Shown one piece after another: positions 9,437-18,118 of a stretch of 64,000 nucleotides of DNA. Numbering within the stretch: position 1 is the first letter of the stretch; the number at the start of each line of letters is the position of its first letter. Source of the stretch: Clostridia bacterium (lineage in GTDB: Bacteria > Bacillota > Clostridia > Christensenellales > UBA1242); contig JAFXKG010000005.1 in assembly GCA_017531805.1 (NCBI GenBank), forward strand, positions 55,955-119,954, read 5' to 3'. The notes under the pieces were generated by a model. That model was not told the DNA's origin. It saw only the letters and a list, made by a program, of their open reading frames with translations, and did no database searches. A program made the position numbers and the translations under genes.

Positions 9437-9573
9437 AATCTCTCTCTTTAAATTGAATATTAACACAAAATCATAAATTAATCAAATGATTTGCGTTATC
9501 AAATTTAAAATAGAGTTTTGTCTCTAATTATAACAATTTTCTTTTAAAAATTATATATAGATATAGGGGTTTT

Positions 9574-9891
9574 ATGTATATAGAGAAGTTAAAAACTCAA
9601 GACTATGAAGAATTTGCACAATCATTGATGGTAAAACTTGATAAAATATACAATTTTAGCAACATTATAGTTATTAAGTTTAAAAACGATGTTTATCCTG
9701 AGTGTAAACTAAGCGATTTTTACTTGCAAAAAAATGCGGGTCATGACGCTTACAACTATGCGTGGTTAGAACGAAGATGGCGAAGATTTCTATATAAAAA
9801 ATTTGGTGATGCATACAAAAAAGATCTTTTTGATATTCTAGACAAAAAACTAGAAAAACAGAAAAATGAAATTGAGTTTGGTCAACACTAA
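9574..9891 (+). CDS. Hypothetical protein, 105 aa
   Basis: I do not recognise this protein. It is a small soluble protein with no membrane segment, rich in aromatic and basic residues (AYNYAWLERRWRRFLYKKF near residue 60-80) and ending in a charged helix. The ATG at 9574 has an AGGGG SD 4 nt upstream, and an intrinsic terminator follows at 9904-9932, so it looks like a real single-gene transcript. It converges on der. Confidence 0.55.
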   Translation: MYIEKLKTQDYEEFAQSLMVKLDKIYNFSNIIVIKFKNDVYPECKLSDFYLQKNAGHDAYNYAWLERRWRRFLYKKFGDAYKKDLFDILDKKLEKQKNEIEFGQH

Positions 9892-9903
9892 TAACAAATA
9901 AAT

Positions 9904-9932
9904 AAAAAAGCACCCATTGGGGTGACTTTTTA
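9904..9932. terminator. Bidirectional terminator between 9574 gene and der
   Basis: CACCC/GGGTG stem flanked by A runs on one side and T runs on the other, so it can work in both directions. It abuts the der stop codon. Confidence 0.7.
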
Positions 9933-11246
9933 ATCTTCATTTTTATTTTTAAATTGCACTTTTATTGGTGTGCCTTTAAAATCAAATGCTCGACGCAAAC
10001 TGTTTTCTAAATATCTTATGTAAGAGTTTTCTACCAGACTTGAATTGTTGCAATAAATACTAAATGTTGGCGGACATGTTGCCACTTGTTTGCCAAATAT
10101 AATTTTAAGTTTTTTACCATTTTTAGCAGGTGGTTCAGTTACACTAATTGCATTTGTGATTATATTGTTAAACAACGCCATAGGTATTTCCCTTTTTGCG
10201 TTGGCCAAAACATAGTCCACCTTTTCCATGATTTGACCTATCCTTTGACCTGTCTCACACGAAACATACAAAGTAACATAGTACTTCATAAATGCCAAAT
10301 CAATTTCAAATTGTTTTTCAAAGTCTTTTTTGCTTTTTTCGTCCTTTTCAATCAAATCCCATTTGTTTACAACTATAACACTTGGTTTGCCTTGTTCATG
10401 AATAAGTCCTGCAATTTTTATATCTTGCTCTGTTATCCCCGCACTAGCGTCAATCACAAGCACACATACATCGGCACGTTCGATTGCGTTTAAAGAGCGT
10501 ATAACGCTATATCTTTCTATACTGTCTGGCTCAATTTTAGCTTTCTTTCTAAGTCCGGCAGTATCAATTAGGCAATAATCTTTGTTGTTCCATCTAAAAG
10601 GACTGTCGATTGCGTCTCGCGTTGTTCCCGCAACTGAAGATACAACCACTCTATCTTCACCAAGCAAACGATTTGTTATACTTGATTTGCCAGCATTAGG
10701 TTTGCCCACCAAAGCAATCTTTACACTATCATCTTCGGTTTGTTTTTCTGATTTTTTTAAATATTTTACAACTTCATCCAACAAGTCACCCAAACCTTTG
10801 CTTTGTTCAGCAGAAATTGCAATAGGCTCACCAAGACCAAGTTCGTAAAACTCATATGTTTTTTCCAATTCGTAATTATCTAATTTATTAACAGCCAAAA
10901 CTTTTGGTGCTTTTGCCCTGCGCAAGTGATTTGCCACTTCTAAATCATGATGAGTTAAACCTTCCTTACCATCTACAAACAAAATTATCACATCTGCCAA
11001 ATCTATTGCCAAATTTGCTTGTTCTATAATACGCTTGTTTATTTCATCTTCTTTATGAAAGTCGATACCACCTGTATCTACAATTTGGAATTGATATCCA
11101 CACCACTCTGCATTAGCAAAAATCCTATCCCTAGTAACGCCCGGGATATCTTCTACAATACTAATTTTGCTTCCTGCTATCTTATTAAAAAAGGTTGATT
11201 TGCCTACATTGGGTTTACCAACAATTGCAACTAATGGTTTCTTCAT
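9930..11246 (-). CDS. der: Ribosome biogenesis GTPase Der (EngA)
   Basis: Double-GTPase that acts in 50S ribosomal subunit maturation. The first G domain has GKPNVGKSTFFNK (about 10), DTGG and NKLD. The second has GKPNAGKSS (about 182), DTAGLRKK and NKWD. A C-terminal KH-like domain is present (EPPAKNGKKLKI). The length of 438 aa is standard. The ATG at 11246 has no SD. TTGAAA-16-TATAAT lies exactly 6 nt upstream, predicting a leaderless mRNA for an essential housekeeping gene. It is transcribed alone, away from the 11351 gene. Confidence 0.97.
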   Translation of the reverse strand: MKKPLVAIVGKPNVGKSTFFNKIAGSKISIVEDIPGVTRDRIFANAEWCGYQFQIVDTGGIDFHKEDEINKRIIEQANLAIDLADVIILFVDGKEGLTHHDLEVANHLRRAKAPKVLAVNKLDNYELEKTYEFYELGLGEPIAISAEQSKGLGDLLDEVVKYLKKSEKQTEDDSVKIALVGKPNAGKSSITNRLLGEDRVVVSSVAGTTRDAIDSPFRWNNKDYCLIDTAGLRKKAKIEPDSIERYSVIRSLNAIERADVCVLVIDASAGITEQDIKIAGLIHEQGKPSVIVVNKWDLIEKDEKSKKDFEKQFEIDLAFMKYYVTLYVSCETGQRIGQIMEKVDYVLANAKREIPMALFNNIITNAISVTEPPAKNGKKLKIIFGKQVATCPPTFSIYCNNSSLVENSYIRYLENSLRRAFDFKGTPIKVQFKNKNED

Positions 11247-11280
11247 ACTTATATTATAACAAATTTTTTTTAATTTTCAA
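11247..11280 (-). promoter_or_regulatory. Leaderless-type promoter of der
   Basis: TTGAAA (11275-11280), 16-bp spacer and TATAAT (11253-11258) on the minus strand, then 6 nt and the ATG. No SD is visible. Confidence 0.6.
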
Positions 11281-11304
11281 TGGTTTTTTTTATTTTATTG
11301 CATA

Positions 11305-11332
11305 TTGACAAAATTTAAATAAATGATATAAT
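11305..11332 (+). promoter_or_regulatory. Consensus sigma-A promoter of the 11351 gene
   Basis: TTGACA (11305-11310), 16-bp spacer and TATAAT (11327-11332). A conventional AGGAGG SD follows at 11341-11346, a useful contrast with the leaderless promoters in this window. Confidence 0.75.
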
Positions 11333-11350
11333 ATATTTGCAGGAGGAATT

Positions 11351-11599
11351 ATGAATACAATAAATACTATACAAAAAGCTTATCAAAATTTGAAAAAAGA
11401 CAAAAACAATGGCATCATCTCTAAAGAAGAAGCAAAAGACAAGGCACAAGAATTATATATAAATTTACAAAAATCAATGAACAAATGTTCTGAAGAATGG
11501 CCACCTTTTCTTTTTGATGTATGTTTTTCATTGCTACAAGACTTACATACATTTATATCAGAAACACATATCGAGTTTGGTCCCACACAAAATTTATAA
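11351..11599 (+). CDS. Hypothetical protein, 82 aa
   Basis: Unrecognised small soluble protein, mostly helical and highly charged in the first half, ending without membrane segments. Support for a real gene is strong: perfect -35 and -10 boxes, an AGGAGG SD 5 nt before the ATG, and a hairpin-plus-T-run terminator right after the stop (11607-11638). The two cysteines (C in NKCSEEW and DVCFSLL) are not arranged as a known motif. It diverges from der. Confidence 0.65.
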   Translation: MNTINTIQKAYQNLKKDKNNGIISKEEAKDKAQELYINLQKSMNKCSEEWPPFLFDVCFSLLQDLHTFISETHIEFGPTQNL

Positions 11600-11606
11600 T
11601 TAATCA

Positions 11607-11638
11607 AAGTTAAGCATACTTTTGTTTAACTTTTTTTT
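11607..11638 (+). terminator. Intrinsic terminator of 11351 gene
   Basis: AAAGTTAA...TTTAACTTT stem of 8-9 bp followed by a run of eight T. Confidence 0.75.
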
Positions 11639-11727
11639 ATTTATATCATAAAAGTTATTGAAAATTGTAAAAATTATAAAATTTTTGACTAATTTTGACG
11701 ATTTTAAATTAATTTTTTTAAAAAATA

Positions 11728-11763
11728 TTTACATATTTTAATTTTTATGCTTATATATACACC
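11728..11763 (+). promoter_or_regulatory. Leaderless-type promoter of 11764 gene
   Basis: TTTACA (11728-11733), 18-bp spacer and TATATA (11752-11757), then 6 nt and ATG. No SD. Confidence 0.45.
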
Positions 11764-12060
11764 ATGAACAAAAATGAATTATTAATAGAATTTTATACAA
11801 AAGTAGCAGAATTACAAAAAGATATTTATTATTTAAAACTTAATGTTTCTAAACGCGCACTTAAAACACAAGAAATTAGATTAACAGCTTCGCAAATAGA
11901 ACAAGAATTCTATTCTGTTTTTTCTAAGGTAAAAAAATATTTATCTGAAGACAAGCAAAATGCAGTGGATATAAGAATTTTAAGAAAAGAAATTGAGTTT
12001 TACAAGTATTACATACCAACTAAAAAACATAATTTAGAAGAATTAGAAAATTGCTTGTAA
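11764..12060 (+). CDS. Hypothetical protein, 98 aa, helical
   Basis: Unrecognised, highly charged, probably all-alpha protein (long amphipathic helices across residues 1-95), with no cysteines in motifs and no membrane segment. It lacks an SD; a TATATA box 6 nt before the ATG fits leaderless expression. A terminator overlaps its stop codon. It converges tightly on feoB (2-nt gap), and the two genes share the terminator region. Confidence 0.55.
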   Translation: MNKNELLIEFYTKVAELQKDIYYLKLNVSKRALKTQEIRLTASQIEQEFYSVFSKVKKYLSEDKQNAVDIRILRKEIEFYKYYIPTKKHNLEELENCL

Positions 12061-12082
12061 TATCACTTGCAATTTTTTTTGC
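12047..12082 (+). terminator. Terminator overlapping 11764 gene stop
   Basis: AAATTGC...GCAATTT stem with a run of T, spanning the stop codon of the 98-aa gene and the 3' end of feoB. Confidence 0.6.
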
Positions 12083-14102
12083 AAAACAAACAACTAATTT
12101 TTTTAGACTTGATTTTTTTTGCTATCAAAATTAAAGAAAACATTATCATAAAAATTACTATAGATATCAATATACCTATTGATAAACCACGTGTCATACT
12201 TTGATAAACAACAAATGACAATAAATATGCTATAGTAAATTGACTGATAACAGCAAACCACATATAAAATTTGGTGGTTTCTTTTTTTAACACCGCCAAG
12301 TTAGAAGCACATGGACAATATAAAAGCGAAAATATTAAAAAGGATACTGCACTTGGCAATGTAAAACTGATTACACTTGTTGCTGATGTTAAACTGGCAA
12401 TCAAAGCGGTATTAGAAGTTACATTGTTTGTGATAGAAAATGTGGATACTATCAATTCTTTTGCCATAACACCTACAATCAACGCACAAATAATACCCGC
12501 ACTACCTAAACCTATCGGCGCAAATATAAACGAAAATTTATCAGCCAAAACAAATAATATACTTTCTGACATATTTTCAGTATAAGACAAATTAAACATA
12601 GTATGAGTTAAGCACCAAACAATTACGCCAACGCTTAAAACTATTACAAAAATGCGTTTTAACATATCAAAAGCATTAACTTTGCCAACTTGCCAAATAT
12701 GTTTAAAATCGAGTGGTCTGATTGGTGCAAATTCTAGCAACAATTCATTACTTTTGGTTTTTAATATTGTTTTATTTAATATACCGCCTAATATCAGTGC
12801 AACAGTTATGCCCAATAAGTACAAACCTGTTATAACAAAATACGATTTTGCACCAAAAAATGCAGAAGCAATAATCACTAACACTGGCAACCTTGCCATA
12901 CAACTTATGTAAGGATTTAATAGGGCTGTTTTTATCTTCATATTTTTATCGCTCATGTTGCGTGCAACCATGGTAGACATCGTATTACAACCAAACCCCA
13001 AAAGCATTATATAAATTGCTTTTCCGTTAAGACCAAAAATAGACAAAAAATCATCAAACACATATGACATACGGGATATGATTCCGCTATCTTCTAACAT
13101 TGTTAAAAATATAAAAAGCAAACACACCTGAGGCAAGAAAGACAATATTGTCCCTACTGAACTAAACACTCCAGAAGAAAAGAATTGTATCAACCAAACA
13201 TTGTCTGTTATGAGATATAAAAAATTCATAAATGGATTAACAATTACAAACTGAAAAATTACATTTAGGGCATCACTTAACCATGGCCCGATCAGAAAAA
13301 ATATCAAGTATATAGACAACAAAAAAGTTATTAAAAAACCTATTGTCATAACAGTTGGTTTTAGCAAAAATTTATCCGCCTTAGATGCGCCGTATACAAA
13401 ATCGTTGTTGATAAACAAAACATCTTGCAAAATACAATCAATATAATCATACCTTGCCTTGATTACTTCTGGCAAAAAAGATTTAATAAAACTGTGTTGC
13501 TCGTCTGTTAAATTATCATTTATACCATTTAATGCTTTAATAATTTTTTCTTCTGACAAATTATATTTATCTTTAATTTTTTTAATAAATTGCAATAAAT
13601 AATTATTATTTTTTGATTTTTTGCTTGTTTTTTTATTATTTTTTAATATTTTTAAAAAATTTTCTAACTTTATTTTTTTTGCATTTATAATTTCACAACA
13701 ATTAAATTCTTTTAATTTATTGATATTTAATTTATTTTTATGTTTTAAAAAATAATCATGATTGTTTATCAACAATATATAATCTAGATTTAGTTCATCA
13801 AGTTGTAAACATAGATATAAATTCTTTCTTAAACTATTTGCGTCTGCCAACATAACACGCGTAGCATTTAATGATAATAATTCGTTTTTTGCAACTTCTT
13901 CTTCGTACGAAAAAGAGTTTAAGGAATACATCCCAGGCAAGTCCACGATATCAAATTCTTGATTGTTATATTTTAATATTTTATGTTTTTCTTCTACTGT
14001 TACGCCATGAAAATTGCCCGTATGTTCATTTGATTTTGTAAGGCTGTTAAATAGCGTAGACTTACCAACATTTGGATTACCTAAAATTAAAACCTTATGC
14101 AT
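12063..14102 (-). CDS. feoB: Ferrous iron transporter B
   Basis: Fe(II) importer of the cytoplasmic membrane with an N-terminal GTPase domain. G1 is GNPNVGKSTLFNSLT (residues 8-22), G3 is DLPGMYS and G4 is NNHD. A helical GDI-like region follows (about 150-225), then the membrane part with gate motifs, including the conserved GFGCNTMS (about 370). The length of 679 aa is normal. The C-terminus carries a small Cys cluster (CLFCKKNC), seen in a subset of FeoB proteins. It overlaps feoA by 8 nt, so translation is coupled. Confidence 0.96.
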   Translation of the reverse strand: MHKVLILGNPNVGKSTLFNSLTKSNEHTGNFHGVTVEEKHKILKYNNQEFDIVDLPGMYSLNSFSYEEEVAKNELLSLNATRVMLADANSLRKNLYLCLQLDELNLDYILLINNHDYFLKHKNKLNINKLKEFNCCEIINAKKIKLENFLKILKNNKKTSKKSKNNNYLLQFIKKIKDKYNLSEEKIIKALNGINDNLTDEQHSFIKSFLPEVIKARYDYIDCILQDVLFINNDFVYGASKADKFLLKPTVMTIGFLITFLLSIYLIFFLIGPWLSDALNVIFQFVIVNPFMNFLYLITDNVWLIQFFSSGVFSSVGTILSFLPQVCLLFIFLTMLEDSGIISRMSYVFDDFLSIFGLNGKAIYIMLLGFGCNTMSTMVARNMSDKNMKIKTALLNPYISCMARLPVLVIIASAFFGAKSYFVITGLYLLGITVALILGGILNKTILKTKSNELLLEFAPIRPLDFKHIWQVGKVNAFDMLKRIFVIVLSVGVIVWCLTHTMFNLSYTENMSESILFVLADKFSFIFAPIGLGSAGIICALIVGVMAKELIVSTFSITNNVTSNTALIASLTSATSVISFTLPSAVSFLIFSLLYCPCASNLAVLKKETTKFYMWFAVISQFTIAYLLSFVVYQSMTRGLSIGILISIVIFMIMFSLILIAKKIKSKKISCLFCKKNCK

Positions 14103-14322
14103 AATTCACCACTATCTTTTTTGCCAAATTGTCCTTTAATGTAAAGCATGATGAATTGAAAAAAATTATCAAAGTTTTTTTCATTATGCTTTTATATTTT
14201 ACCACTAACCTTGTCCCAACAATTAAGCCTAACTCCATAAGTCGAATTTTTGTTTTTTCATCTTCAACTTCAACTGCTTTTATAATACAATTTGCATTTA
14301 ATTTTGCTTCAAACAAATTCAT
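14095..14322 (-). CDS. feoA: Ferrous iron transport protein A
   Basis: SH3-like cytosolic partner of FeoB, 75 aa. The family pattern is visible: residues around VEDEKTKIRLMELGLIVGTRLVV, ending in an A-K-K-I-V-V-type strand. It is first in a two-gene feoAB operon. The ATG at 14322 has no clear SD, and AT-rich -10-like sequence lies very close to it; the promoter is not clear enough to call. No Fur box could be recognised with confidence. Confidence 0.9.
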   Translation of the reverse strand: MNLFEAKLNANCIIKAVEVEDEKTKIRLMELGLIVGTRLVVKYKSIMKKTLIIFFNSSCFTLKDNLAKKIVVNYA

Positions 14323-14369
14323 ATATTAAGATATTAAAAAAAACTGACAAACATACATATTTGCCAATT

Positions 14370-15257
14370 TTATTTTTTTATAAAAGTGATTGCTGTCTCT
14401 GCAACAACTGTCTTTTTCAAAAACTTGCATTTTTCTCCATCCAATGTAAATGGTGAATTTGCATGATTTTCAATTTCAACTTTAGAGACATCTCTTACAA
14501 TAACATATTTGCTTTTTCTAACAGAATTAATGCCAAACAAGAATAATCGAACAAACGCAAAGAAACTGCCTAAGCCTTTTTTCTTGATCATAATTAATTT
14601 TACTTTGCCATCGTCTGTGATGTCATTTTTGTTTAATTTAAAGCCACCTGCTGTTTGACCATTGATCAACATAAAGTATGCAAACTTGCCATGTATGCGT
14701 TCTCCATCAGCAGTGACTGTAATAGGCAGCGCTTCAAACTTAAACAAACAATTAAGTGCGGACAGAACATAAGCAAATCTACCAAACCTTTTTTTACTGT
14801 TGCTTGACGCTGAGTAAGAAGTTTTTGTCAAATATCCTGTAGCCAAAGTGTATGTAATATATTCATTGCCATCAAACATCAAATCGTGTTTTTTTGTGTT
14901 TAATCTTAAAATACAATCTGTTGCTTTTTGCAAATCAAAAGGGATTTCAAGTTCTCTTGCCACATCGTTACATGTGCCACAAGGCAAAACTCCTACTATT
15001 GGATTGGCACCACTTTTTCTAACTCCATTGATAACTTGATGTATTGTTCCATCGCCACCGCAAGCAACAACGATATCGTATTTGCTAGAGTATTTGATAG
15101 CAATTTCTTCTGCCCCATTAAGTGTTTGACCTGCCATACAATCAACTTGCGGATAGCGCAAAAGCAAACGCTGTTTTATTTGTGGCAAATATTCGTCTAT
15201 TTTGCCTTTTAAAGCGTTTGGATTGTATATAATTAAAACACTTGTTAAGTTTTTCAC
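14370..15257 (-). CDS. Diacylglycerol/lipid kinase family protein (DagK/YegS-like)
   Basis: Soluble lipid kinase with the DAGK catalytic domain. The nucleotide motif GGDGTIHQVINGV lies near residue 67, followed by VLPCGTCNDVARELEIP (about 92), typical of DgkB/BmrU/YegS proteins that phosphorylate diacylglycerol or related lipids. The C-terminal beta-sandwich ends near LDGEKC. The start is GTG at 15257 with AGAAGG upstream, overlapping the U32 stop by 4 nt, so it is translationally coupled to that gene. The exact lipid substrate is inference. Confidence 0.9.
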   Translation of the reverse strand: MKNLTSVLIIYNPNALKGKIDEYLPQIKQRLLLRYPQVDCMAGQTLNGAEEIAIKYSSKYDIVVACGGDGTIHQVINGVRKSGANPIVGVLPCGTCNDVARELEIPFDLQKATDCILRLNTKKHDLMFDGNEYITYTLATGYLTKTSYSASSNSKKRFGRFAYVLSALNCLFKFEALPITVTADGERIHGKFAYFMLINGQTAGGFKLNKNDITDDGKVKLIMIKKKGLGSFFAFVRLFLFGINSVRKSKYVIVRDVSKVEIENHANSPFTLDGEKCKFLKKTVVAETAITFIKK

Positions 15258-16450
15258 TTTTTCCTTCTTAAAATTTCGTTTTTGATTAATTTTACATTTG
15301 TGTAGATATAAACTTGTTGTTTAGGAACTTTACACTCGTTAAGTTCTGAGCCTTCTATATCTACAATTTTATCAATATTAATTATAGCATTATTTTTTGA
15401 TTTAGACAACAATTCCAATGTTTCTTTTGCTGTAAATTTATTTCTCATCTCAACAAGGGCTCTGCCATCACACCAATCTTCCACCACCACTGCAACAAAA
15501 TCGTATGTTGATGTAGGCAAACTTGTTTCCAAGGTTTGTTTTGGATCACCAAAGAAAAACCCTGTTGAATAATCTCTATGACTTGATTTATAAACTTCCG
15601 CCTTGATATCTTCTGGCAGATGATATTCTTGATGTGTTTCAAGATAATCAAGTGCTTTGCGATATGCATTTACCACATTTGCCACATAATATTCAGTCTT
15701 CATCCTACCTTCTATTTTGATAGATGAAATGCCGGCTTTTTTCATTTTGTCAAGATGCTCTATCATACACATATCTTTGCTATTTAAGATATAGGTGCCG
15801 TGACTATCTTCTTCAATAGGATAGGCTTGTTCTCTACTTACCTCTCGTATAGCATATTCCCACCTACATGCTTGCACGCGAGCACCGCGATTTGCATCTC
15901 TGCCAGTTAAAAAGTTAGACAACAAACATCTGCCAGAATAGCTGATACACATTGCGCCATGAGCAAATGCTTCCAACTCTATTTCTGCAGGGATTTTGCT
16001 ACGCATTTCTGCAATTTCTTCCAAGGTCATTTCTCGCGCTAAAATCAGACGCTTTACTCCCATATCAACAAAAACTTGTGCGGCTGCACTATTTGTAATG
16101 TTTGCTTGCGTGCTTACATGAACATCAAGATTTGGAGCAACTTTACGAACTATAGAAATTACACCAAGGTCTGCACAAATAACCGCATCAACATTTAAAC
16201 TTTGTAAAAATTTGATATAATCTGGCAAATCTGACAAATCGCTTTCATGCGGAATAATGTTTACAGTGATATAAACTTTAACATTGTGTGAGTGTGCATA
16301 TTCTACCGCCCACTTTAATTCTTCTTCATTAAAATTTCCAGCAAAAGTCCTTAGCCCAAAACGCGTAAAAGCAAGATACACCGCATCTGCGCCGTACTCT
16401 ACCGCCATGATTAATTTTTGTTTATCCCCAACGGGTGCTAATAATTCCAT
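15254..16450 (-). CDS. Peptidase U32-family protein, probable tRNA U34 hydroxylase (TrhP-like)
   Basis: U32 proteins (YrrN/YrrO in Bacillus, YegQ in E. coli) were annotated as collagenases but are known to hydroxylate uridine 34 of tRNAs using prephenate. Seen here: the start MELLAPVGDKQKL, the U32 signature EAFAHGAMCISYSGRCLLS (about 160-180) and GRDANRG with a Cys in QACRW. In many homologues a Cys stands where GARV is found, so cluster ligation may differ slightly. The 398-aa length fits YrrO. The frame runs 20 codons further up, but the family start is the ATG at 16450, which has a perfect promoter 6 nt upstream and no SD. A TrmR-like methyltransferase gene lies 850 nt away. Confidence 0.88.
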   Translation of the reverse strand: MELLAPVGDKQKLIMAVEYGADAVYLAFTRFGLRTFAGNFNEEELKWAVEYAHSHNVKVYITVNIIPHESDLSDLPDYIKFLQSLNVDAVICADLGVISIVRKVAPNLDVHVSTQANITNSAAAQVFVDMGVKRLILAREMTLEEIAEMRSKIPAEIELEAFAHGAMCISYSGRCLLSNFLTGRDANRGARVQACRWEYAIREVSREQAYPIEEDSHGTYILNSKDMCMIEHLDKMKKAGISSIKIEGRMKTEYYVANVVNAYRKALDYLETHQEYHLPEDIKAEVYKSSHRDYSTGFFFGDPKQTLETSLPTSTYDFVAVVVEDWCDGRALVEMRNKFTAKETLELLSKSKNNAIINIDKIVDIEGSELNECKVPKQQVYIYTNVKLIKNEILRRKK

Positions 16451-16485
16451 ATTGTTATTATATAATATAATTAAAATATTTTCAA
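16451..16485 (-). promoter_or_regulatory. Leaderless-type promoter of U32 gene
   Basis: TTGAAA (16480-16485), 17-bp spacer, TATAAT (16457-16462), then AACAAT and the ATG. The 15-nt string TATAATAACAATATG recurs exactly at the CBS gene (53394-53408). Confidence 0.65.
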
Positions 16486-16502
16486 GTGTTATTGATAAAG
16501 AA

Positions 16503-16527
16503 AAAGACACTTTAAAGTGCCTTTAAA
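16503..16527 (-). terminator. Terminator of XRE membrane regulator gene
   Basis: GGCACTTTAAAGTGTC palindrome followed by TTTTT on the minus strand, just after the 16530 gene. Confidence 0.7.
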
Positions 16528-16529
16528 TT

Positions 16530-17138
16530 TTATTTAATAACCTTTTTGTTCCAAGATTTTTGTTTGCAGTGTGGACATTTCATATATCTTGTTCTGTTTA
16601 TATGCGCAGACCATAGCACTTGACTGTATGTTGGCACATATTTGTGTTTGCATTTGTTACAAACATAGTATCCTGCAACTTGCTCGATTTTAAGCGCAAA
16701 ACCTATACCAACCAAAGCTAAGATAAAACCAAATACGATGAGAACAATACGCTGCCAAGTTTGCATTGGTATAAAAGCCGCAATTAAATCAAAAGAAAGT
16801 AAAATTATAATAGACAATACACCAATAACAATTTCTAGCGCAAGCAACCTTTTGTCGCCTAATTCTTTTGATTTTTGTAATTCTACCAATTTTTCTTCTG
16901 CTTTGTCTATATAGTTTTTTGTATCTATTCTTTCCCCATTTAATAATTCGTTGATACTAATATTAAAAATTTCACAAATCAGTAGCAATGTGTTTGTATC
17001 AGGAATACCATTGCCGTTTTCCCATTTAGAGACAGTCTTTTCGCTTACAAAAAGTTTTTCTGCAAGTTTTGCTTGTGTCAACTTTTGTGCCTTTCTTTCT
17101 GTCATTATAAAATTGCCAATTTTATTATAATCTATCAT
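16530..17138 (-). CDS. XRE-family regulator with two membrane segments and a zinc ribbon
   Basis: An N-terminal Cro/CI helix-turn-helix (residues about 6-62, TQAKLAEKLFVSEKTVSKWENG) is followed by a linker, two hydrophobic segments (about 100-120 and 130-150), and a C-terminal CNKC...CPHC zinc ribbon (about 160-195). Such membrane-tethered XRE proteins are common in Clostridia and may sense envelope or redox state; the target is unknown. The ATG has a strong AAAGGAGG SD. It is a single gene with its own terminator, lying between the U32 and O-methyltransferase genes. Confidence 0.85.
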   Translation of the reverse strand: MIDYNKIGNFIMTERKAQKLTQAKLAEKLFVSEKTVSKWENGNGIPDTNTLLLICEIFNISINELLNGERIDTKNYIDKAEEKLVELQKSKELGDKRLLALEIVIGVLSIIILLSFDLIAAFIPMQTWQRIVLIVFGFILALVGIGFALKIEQVAGYYVCNKCKHKYVPTYSQVLWSAHINRTRYMKCPHCKQKSWNKKVIK

Positions 17139-17251
17139 TTATCCTCCTTTTGTTAAACAGATTATAGCATATTTAAAAATAAAATCATCTATTTATACAA
17201 AAAATCAACTCTATATTTTTACCGATTTTGCGCTTTATAATCTTTTTTAAA

Positions 17252-17284
17252 AAAAGAAACACCTTTGATGATGTTTCTTTTAAG
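17252..17284 (-). terminator. Terminator of O-methyltransferase gene
   Basis: AAAGAAAC...GTTTCTTT stem followed by a T run on the minus strand. Confidence 0.7.
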
Positions 17285-17300
17285 ATTTTTATAAATACTT

Positions 17301-17897
17301 TTACTTGCAAGCGGTTTTTAATTTTGTAACACCTACACCATCGCCTATGTTTAAAATTTGTGTTTCAAATATCGGGTTTGTTGTAATTTGTTCAATATAT
17401 TTATGAAGACCTTTTATCATAGAACGACATCCTTTTGTTACGGGTATTTCTCCCGTTACCATACCGTGAAAATATAAATTGTCCGCAACAATAACACCGC
17501 CAACTTTTAAAATTTTTGTTAAGTATGGTAGATAGTTTACATACTGACCTTTTGGACCATCAAGATATATTAAATCGTAAGTCTTTGTACAGTTCTTAAT
17601 ATAATCCATTGCGTCTGTTAAATAAGTAGAAATTTTGCTTTGCAACGCATGGTTTTTTATATTTTCGTTGGCTATTTTAAAGCGTTGTTCGTCCTTTTCT
17701 AGCGTATCTATATGCTCACAACTTGTATTTTCTGCCATTGTTATTGAGCCAAATGCAATTGCAGTGCCGATTTCTAAAATTTGTTTTGCATTTTCTTTAT
17801 TGATAGTTTGACACAAAAAATCCAATGTGTCATCTTTTGTGATTGGCACATTGTGATTTTTACCATATTCTTTTATTTGTTTGTCTAAATTTGTCAT
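17301..17897 (-). CDS. O-methyltransferase family 3 protein, TrmR-like
   Basis: SAM-dependent methyltransferase with a Rossmann fold. Motif I is ILEIGTAIAFGSITMA (about 40-55), the acidic ribose contact is in HIDTLEKD (about 62), and the metal-binding region is LIYLDGPKGQY and VIVADNLYFHG. This matches the YrrM/TrmR group, which methylates 5-hydroxyuridine 34 of tRNA to 5-methoxyuridine. In Bacillus trmR and the U32 hydroxylases form one operon; here they are near neighbours separated by an XRE gene, supporting the same pathway by inference. The SD is poor (AAAAG) and the mRNA 5' region contains the folded element at 17966-18118 if transcription starts upstream. Confidence 0.82.
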   Translation of the reverse strand: MTNLDKQIKEYGKNHNVPITKDDTLDFLCQTINKENAKQILEIGTAIAFGSITMAENTSCEHIDTLEKDEQRFKIANENIKNHALQSKISTYLTDAMDYIKNCTKTYDLIYLDGPKGQYVNYLPYLTKILKVGGVIVADNLYFHGMVTGEIPVTKGCRSMIKGLHKYIEQITTNPIFETQILNIGDGVGVTKLKTACK

Positions 17898-17965
17898 AAC
17901 TTTTGATCTAAAAATTTGATTAATCCTATATTTTCTTTTTTATTACTAACCTTTTCTGAAGGGTG

Positions 17966-18118
17966 AGCAATGAGAGGGAAAGTATTGCCCTCTCATATTA
18001 AACGAGCAGTCGACCAACAATGAAGTTTGTGTACACTTACACAAACGATTAAAGAGGTCGAACTGCGAGTTAATCATTACTCTATAACGATTAGAGATAA
18101 ATTCCCATTCCTCTAATC
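17966..18118 (-). other. Densely folded intergenic element between RNase J and O-methyltransferase genes
   Basis: Five complementary arms are packed into 150 nt: 17970-17978 with 17988-17996 (9 bp perfect), 18006-18015 with 18056-18066 (10 bp with one bulge) enclosing 18025-18032 with 18039-18046 (8 bp perfect), 18067-18070 with 18078-18081, and 18089-18096 with 18111-18118 (8 bp), the last including the rnj stop codon. None is followed by a T run, so these are not simple terminators. It may be a structured 3' UTR of rnj, a leader of the methyltransferase gene or an independent RNA. I match it to no known riboswitch. Confidence 0.55.

Noticed and set aside
16530-17138. Prophage origin of the XRE regulators
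   Set aside because: No integrase, terminase or structural genes occur near either membrane-linked XRE gene.
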